From Streptomyces sp. Je 1-332 (GTDB lineage Bacteria; Actinomycetota; Actinomycetes; Streptomycetales; Streptomycetaceae), in NCBI RefSeq assembly GCF_040730185.1, contig NZ_CP160402.1, positions 2,356,001 through 2,420,000 on the forward strand: a DNA stretch of 64,000 bases. The letters run 5' to 3'. Below, piece by piece: positions 58,703 through 64,000 of the stretch. The position numbers were made by a program, and so were the translations under genes. Numbering within the stretch: the stretch's first letter is position 1; each line of letters starts with the position of its first letter. The notes beneath the pieces were generated by a model. The model was not told the origin of the DNA and made no database searches. It was given only the letters and a program-made list of their open reading frames with translations.

Positions 58703-60384
58703 TCCGCTTCGAGGATGTCTCCGTGACGTACGAAGGGGTCACGGGGCCCACCGTGCGCGGGGTCGATCTCGCCGTGCCCGAGGGTGAGTTGGTGCTCCTC
58801 GTCGGCCCTTCCGGGGTCGGCAAGTCGACGCTGCTCGGCACGGTGAGCGGCCTCGTGCCGCACTTCACCGGGGGCACGCTGCGGGGCCGTGTGACGGTGG
58901 CGGGGCGCGACACGCGTACGCACAAGCCGCGTGAACTCGCCGATGTCGTCGGCACGGTGGGCCAGGACCCCCTCTCGCACTTCGTGACGGACACCGTCGA
59001 GGACGAACTGGCCTACGGGATGGAGTCGCTCGGGCTCGCGCCCGACGTGATGCGCCGCCGGGTCGAGGAGACCCTGGACCTGCTCGGGCTCGCCGATCTG
59101 CGCGAGCGCCCCATCGCCACGCTCTCCGGCGGCCAGCAGCAGCGCGTCGCCATCGGCTCGGTGCTCACCCCGCACCCCGAGGTCCTCGTCCTCGACGAAC
59201 CGACGTCGGCACTCGACCCGGCCGCCGCCGAGGAGGTGCTCGCCGTACTGCAGCGGCTCGTGCACGACCTGGGTACGACGGTCCTGATGGCCGAGCACCG
59301 CCTTGAGCGGGTCGTGCAGTACGCCGACCAGGTGCTGCTGCTCGCGGCGCCGGGCGAGCCGCCGGTGCTCGGGGACCCCGCCTCGCTGATGGCCCGCTCC
59401 CCGGTCTACCCGCCGGTGGTCGGCCTCGGCCGCCTCGCGGGCTGGTCCCCGCTGCCGCTGACGGTGCGCGACGCGCGACGCAGGGCGGCAGGGCTGCGGG
59501 AGCGCCTGGCCGAGGTCGAGCCCCGGGAGCAGGTCGTGACCGTGCGCCCCGATGAGCGCCCCGCGACGCTCCTGGGCCGACTCCGTGAACGTACGAAGGG
59601 GAACGCACCCGAAGCGGCGGCCGCCGTGGTCTGCGCCCTGGCCGTACGGCGGGGCCGGGTGGAGGCACTGCGCCGCGTGGACCTCACCGTCTCCGCGGGC
59701 GAGACGGTGGCCCTGATGGGCCGCAACGGCGCCGGGAAGTCCACGCTCCTGTCCACCCTGGTGGGCCTGCTCGAACCGGCGTCGGGCTCGGTCCGCGTCG
59801 GCGGCGCGGTCCCGCACCGCACCGGGCCGCGCGAGCTGATCCGCCACGTGGGCCTGGTCCCCCAGGAACCCCGTGACCTCCTCTACGCGGACACGGTGGC
59901 CGCCGAGTGCGCGGCGGCCGACCACGACGCGGCGGCCCCCGAAGGCACCTGCCGCGCGCTGGTCACCGAGCTGCTCCCCGGCATCGCGGACGACACCCAC
60001 CCCCGCGACCTCTCGGAGGGCCAGCGCCTCACCCTGGCCCTGGCGATCGTCCTGACGGCCCGCCCGCCGCTGCTCCTGCTCGACGAGCCGACCCGCGGCC
60101 TGGACTACGCGGCCAAGGCCCGTCTGGTCACACTCCTGCGCGGCCTCGCCGCCGAGGGGCACGCGATCGTCCTGGCCACGCACGACGTGGAACTGGCGGC
60201 GGAACTGGCCCACCGGGTGGCGATCCTCGCCGACGGGGAGATCGTCGCCGACGGCCCGACCCCGGAGATCGTGGTCGCGTCGCCGTCCTTCGCCCCGCAG
60301 ACCACCAAGATCCTCGCCCCGCAGAAGTGGCTGACGGTCACGGAGGTCCGGGACGCCCTCGGCGCCGATGGCGGTACCCCGTGA
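58699..60384 (+). CDS. ECF transporter ATPase with two fused ABC domains
   Basis: 561 residues. First domain: Walker A VGPSGVGKSTLLGTVSG, signature LSGGQQQRVAIGS, Walker B VLVLDEPTSALD. Second domain from about 310: Walker A MGRNGAGKSTLLSTLVG, signature LSEGQRLTLALAI (Gly to Glu change in LSGGQ), Walker B LLLLDEPTRGLD. EcfA1 and EcfA2 are usually separate proteins; here one chain carries both. Coupled to EcfT by ATGA and to the S component by GTGA. Confidence 0.92.
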   Translation: MIRFEDVSVTYEGVTGPTVRGVDLAVPEGELVLLVGPSGVGKSTLLGTVSGLVPHFTGGTLRGRVTVAGRDTRTHKPRELADVVGTVGQDPLSHFVTDTVEDELAYGMESLGLAPDVMRRRVEETLDLLGLADLRERPIATLSGGQQQRVAIGSVLTPHPEVLVLDEPTSALDPAAAEEVLAVLQRLVHDLGTTVLMAEHRLERVVQYADQVLLLAAPGEPPVLGDPASLMARSPVYPPVVGLGRLAGWSPLPLTVRDARRRAAGLRERLAEVEPREQVVTVRPDERPATLLGRLRERTKGNAPEAAAAVVCALAVRRGRVEALRRVDLTVSAGETVALMGRNGAGKSTLLSTLVGLLEPASGSVRVGGAVPHRTGPRELIRHVGLVPQEPRDLLYADTVAAECAAADHDAAAPEGTCRALVTELLPGIADDTHPRDLSEGQRLTLALAIVLTARPPLLLLDEPTRGLDYAAKARLVTLLRGLAAEGHAIVLATHDVELAAELAHRVAILADGEIVADGPTPEIVVASPSFAPQTTKILAPQKWLTVTEVRDALGADGGTP

Positions 60385-61214
60385 GCGGCTCCTCCGCGGC
60401 CCGGCAGGCCCGTCCCATCCGCCTCGGCCCGCGCTCGATCGGCGCCCTCGCGCTCGTCAGCGCGGTCGGCGTCGTGGCCTTCGGGTGGCCGCTCATCGCG
60501 GGCGGTGAATCGGGGCTGAGCGCGCACGCCCAGGACGCGCCCTGGCTGTTCGCGGCGCTCCTTCCGCTCCTGCTCGCCGTCGTCGTGGCGACCATCGCGG
60601 ACGTCGGGCTCGACGCGAAGGCCATCGCGATGCTCGGGGTGCTCGCCGCCGCGGGGGCCGCGCTGCGACCGCTGGGGGCGGGGACGGCCGGCATCGAGCC
60701 GATGTTCTTCCTCATGGTGCTCAGCGGACGTGTGCTCGGACCCGGCTTCGGGTTCGTGCTCGGCGCCGTGTCCATGTTCGCCTCCGCGCTGCTCACCGGG
60801 GGCGTCGGCCCGTGGATGCCGTTCCAGATGCTGTCCATGGGGTGGGTCTGCATGGGGGCGGGGCTGCTGCCAGGACCCGACCGCATCCGCGGCCGCGGCG
60901 AGCTGTGGCTGCTCGCCGCCTACGGGGCCGTCTCGTCCGTCCTGTACGGCACCGTCATGAATCTGCAGGGCTGGCCCTACCTCGGCGGCCTCGCGACCGG
61001 CGTCTCCTTCGTGCCCGGTGACCCCGTCGGCGACAACCTGGGCCGCTTCATCGCGTACTGCCTGGCGACCTCGCTGGGCTGGGACCTCCCCCGCGCCGTC
61101 GTCACCGTCCTGCTGAGCCTCGCCCTCGGGCCCGCCGTACTGAAGGCGCTGCGCCGGGCCACGCGCCGGGCCGCCTTCGAGGCCCAGGTCACGTTCGAGG
61201 GGCCGAAGGCGTAG
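60381..61214 (+). CDS. ECF transporter substrate-binding (S) component
   Basis: 277 residues with about six to seven helices, including IGALALVSAVGVVAFGWPLI, PMFFLMVLSGRVLGPGFGFV and MPFQMLSMGWVCMGAGLLPG. The G-rich segments near helix 3-4 and the short size match S components, which are membrane-embedded vitamin binders. The B12 riboswitch upstream argues for cobalamin or a corrinoid precursor. It is the last gene of the operon. Confidence 0.87.
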   Translation: MSGSSAARQARPIRLGPRSIGALALVSAVGVVAFGWPLIAGGESGLSAHAQDAPWLFAALLPLLLAVVVATIADVGLDAKAIAMLGVLAAAGAALRPLGAGTAGIEPMFFLMVLSGRVLGPGFGFVLGAVSMFASALLTGGVGPWMPFQMLSMGWVCMGAGLLPGPDRIRGRGELWLLAAYGAVSSVLYGTVMNLQGWPYLGGLATGVSFVPGDPVGDNLGRFIAYCLATSLGWDLPRAVVTVLLSLALGPAVLKALRRATRRAAFEAQVTFEGPKA

Positions 61215-61561
61215 GCGACCGCTGGCTCTGCGTCACCTGGAGGGTCCCTTCGCGGTGAGGCGGCCCACAGTACTTTCGTCCTCTACTACGGCGAGCCGTA
61301 GAAGTGGCCGACTGGCGCGTACGCGTCAAAATGCGCGCTGACCTGCGGATTGAGAGCCACGTCACACGAAGGACCTTTCGCACACATGCGACATCCACTA
61401 GTAAAAAGGGGCATTGCGGAGACGTGGCAGCCCTGTTTCTCTGGATCGAGTCGCACGGCGCCGCCGGCCGCAAGGTCCAGGGCGCCGACGCATTCCCCAA
61501 GCCACACCCCCGTGGCCTTCGGCGTGCCCGCGACACCATGTCCCCCACGGAAGGTCACGCT
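61215..61561. other. 347-bp upstream region of the SLT gene
   Basis: No gene is visible. AT-richer patches (CTAGTAAAAAGGGG near 61397) and GAGAGCCACG steps suggest promoter and leader sequence. Streptomyces wall hydrolases are often controlled by a c-di-AMP riboswitch, but I could not recognise its core here. GGAAGG at 61549-61554 is the ribosome site for the TTG at 61562. Confidence 0.5.
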
Positions 61562-62017
61562 TTGTCCGCCGCGCTCCTGACTCGTATCGCCACCCCGAAG
61601 AAGGCCCTCACCGGTACCGCCGTGGCCGCCGCCGCGACCGGCATGCTGTTCATGGCGGGCCCGGCCCAGGCCGCCGCCCCCTCCGAGGCGAAGGCCGCCG
61701 CTCCGGCCGCCGCTCCCGCCGCGGCGCCTTCCTCGGCCAAGGCGATCGCGAAGAAGATGATCCCGGACCCGGCTCAGTACAAGGCGTTCAGCAAGATCGT
61801 GGAGCACGAGAGCGGCTGGAACCCCAAGGCCACGAACGCCTCCTCCGGCGCCTACGGCCTGGTCCAGGCCCTGCCCGCCTCGAAGATGGCGTCGGCGGGC
61901 TCGGACTGGAAGACCAACCCCGAGACCCAGATCAAGTGGGGCCTCGACTACATGAACGACCGCTACGGCAGCCCGACCGGCGCATGGGCCCACTGGCAGG
62001 CCAACGGCTCTTACTGA
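61562..62017 (+). CDS. Secreted lytic transglycosylase-like (SLT) protein
   Basis: 151 residues. TTG start with GGAAGG 7 bases upstream is preferred over ATG 61538. Signal peptide (ALTGTAVAAAATGMLFMAGP, cleavage near QAA), an Ala/Pro-rich linker, then a small SLT-like domain: FSKIVEHESGWNPKATNASS with the catalytic Glu, GAYGLVQALPASKMAS, and GLDYMNDRYGSPTGAWAHWQ. It should cut peptidoglycan glycan strands with formation of 1,6-anhydro ends, in the wall. Confidence 0.9.
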   Translation: MSAALLTRIATPKKALTGTAVAAAATGMLFMAGPAQAAAPSEAKAAAPAAAPAAAPSSAKAIAKKMIPDPAQYKAFSKIVEHESGWNPKATNASSGAYGLVQALPASKMASAGSDWKTNPETQIKWGLDYMNDRYGSPTGAWAHWQANGSY

Positions 62018-62070
62018 GCCGAACCCCCTCGCGGCGCACCGGAGATCACCGGCTCCGCCGAGTTCGTCCT

Positions 62071-62113
62071 CAAACGCCGGACAGGCTGGACATCCCAGCC
62101 CGTCCGGCGTTTT
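62071..62113 (+). terminator. Terminator between SLT and thiolase genes
   Basis: AAACGCCGGAC-AGGCTGG and CCAGCC-CGTCCGGCGTTTTT pair across ACAT, with a T-run. Same CCGGCGTTT repeat type as other Streptomyces gene ends. Serves convergent genes 62017 and 62131. Confidence 0.85.
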
Positions 62114-62130
62114 TCGGCGTCCGGAACGGC

Positions 62131-63374
<1,244 letters not shown>

Positions 63375-63475
63375 GCAAGCAGTCTGCTGAGCGCGACCCC
63401 ACCGCCGCAAGGGGCTTGCACGCACCTTGCGCACGACCCGCACGAAAGCCGTGCGGCCGCGGCCCTTGCCTCTTG

Positions 63476-63489
63476 TAGAACCCGTTACT
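63476..63489. promoter_or_regulatory. KstR-like site upstream of the CYP125-like gene
   Basis: TAGAACCCGTTACT matches the KstR motif except the last base. It lies 75 bp before the P450 start. With the dyad at 63351 it would give separate control sites for each divergent gene. Confidence 0.5.
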
Positions 63490-63506
63490 ACCTTGCGGGG
63501 CATCTC

Positions 63507-63521
63507 CTGATGGGCCGTCAG
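63507..63521. promoter_or_regulatory. CTGACG-type palindrome (one mismatch)
   Basis: CTGATGGGCCGTCAG differs from the site at 38650 by one base and has the same flank GGCCGTCAGGA. It lies 43-57 bp before the P450 start, again beside a KstR-type site. Confidence 0.5.
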
Positions 63522-63563
63522 GAATGCTGCAGAGATGACAGACCTGAACTCCTGGAGTTGCCG

Positions 63564-64000
63564 ATGCCCTGTCCAGCGCTGCCCGACGGGTTCGACTTCA
63601 CCGACCCCGACCTGCTCCAAGAGCGCATACCCCTCCCGGAGTTCGCCCAGTTGCGGCAGACGGAACCGGTGCGCTGGATCACCCAGCCGCCCCGCATCTC
63701 CGGCTTCGACGACGCGGGCTACTGGGCCGTCACGCGGCACACGGACGTCAAGTACGTCTCCACGCACCCCGAGTTGTTCTCCTCCAACCTCAACACCGCG
63801 GTCATCCGCTTCAACGAGTCGATCAGCCGCGACCAGATCGAAGTACAGAAGATGATCATGCTCAACATGGACCCGCCCGAGCACACCCGGGTCCGCCAGA
63901 TCGTGCAGCGCGGCTTCACACCCCGCGCCATCCGGTCCCTGGAGGACGCCCTGCGCGAGCGCGCGGGCTCGATCGTCGAGACGGCCCTGGCGAACGCCGC
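63564..64000 (+). CDS. Cytochrome P450, CYP125-like (3' end outside window)
   Basis: 145 codons visible. N-terminus CPALPDGFDFTDPDLLQERI then PLPEFAQLRQTEPVRWITQP, DDAGYWAVTRHTDVKYVSTH, FSSNLNTAVIRFNESISRDQ and QKMIMLNMDPPEHTRVRQIV with the helix C region FTPRAIRSLEDALRERAGS. The order closely matches the remembered M. tuberculosis CYP125 (LPPGFDFTDP..., VMLNMDAPHHTRLRKI), which oxidises C26 of cholesterol. Heme Cys and I-helix are beyond the window. GGAG six bases before the ATG. Confidence 0.87.
   Translation, partial: MPCPALPDGFDFTDPDLLQERIPLPEFAQLRQTEPVRWITQPPRISGFDDAGYWAVTRHTDVKYVSTHPELFSSNLNTAVIRFNESISRDQIEVQKMIMLNMDPPEHTRVRQIVQRGFTPRAIRSLEDALRERAGSIVETALANA

Noticed and set aside
61215..61561. 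c-di-AMP (ydaO) riboswitch before the SLT gene
   Set aside because: Context is right for Streptomyces wall hydrolases, but I could not find the conserved core. A covariance-model search would settle it.

Overview
The window reads as chromosomal DNA of a Streptomyces or a very close relative. GC is very high, many genes start with GTG, overlaps of the ATGA/GTGA kind are common, a rare TTA codon sits in a developmental regulator, and there is an actinobacterial RNase P RNA, a SapB-type (ram/amf) lanthipeptide locus and several genes typical of the Streptomyces core. There is no origin, rRNA or recognisable tRNA, and no CRISPR array.

Layout. 1-4088: a LysR regulator (cut by the window edge) divergent from a YczE-like membrane protein, an MFS exporter and a ketopantoate-reductase-like gene. 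4089-9253: a decayed mobile region holding frameshifted phage-type genes, an IS110-family element sitting inside one of them, and a chimeric reading frame that joins a phage structural protein, the start of an intein and the C-terminus of a tyrosine recombinase. This relic ends just before rnpB (RNase P RNA, minus strand). 9957-22842: housekeeping and regulatory genes (EamA transporter, AraC, Uma2, MerR with its membrane partner, RNB exonuclease, YaaA, KDPG aldolase, RNase H/phosphatase, zinc-ribbon protein, Nif3).

23019-33154, 38650-39705, 43956-44775, 52331-55311 and 62131-64000 carry a dispersed lipid/sterol side-chain catabolism set: SDR and MaoC-type (Hsd4B-like) enzymes, a zinc alcohol dehydrogenase, a double-length acyl-CoA dehydrogenase (FadE34-like), an SCP2-type thiolase, an aldehyde dehydrogenase with a 3Fe-4S ferredoxin, a FadA5-like thiolase, a CYP125-like P450, and a TetR regulator that closely resembles mycobacterial KstR. 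Four exact and three one-mismatch copies of the KstR palindrome TnnAACnnGTTnnA lie between genes at these loci, and a second shared palindrome, CTGACGnnnCGTCAG, accompanies several of them. This is the most coherent regulatory system in the window.

44994-52125 is a class III lanthipeptide locus of the SapB/AmfS type: a TTA-containing regulator, two ABC exporter halves, a 41-residue precursor with two Ser-x2-Ser-x3-Cys motifs behind an octaglycine stretch, and the LanKC synthetase. 55365-61214 is a cobalamin-riboswitch-controlled ECF transporter operon that begins with two secreted or anchored proteins, possibly a surface B12-capture system. The rest (33319-43901) holds a fused MFS exporter, an acetyltransferase, methyltransferases, a cell-wall amidase, a DUF5336 protein, a lipoprotein, and a tightly coupled glycosyltransferase-methyltransferase-prenyltransferase-like operon next to kstR.

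All functional calls rest on reading translated sequence and remembered family features; no database search was made.
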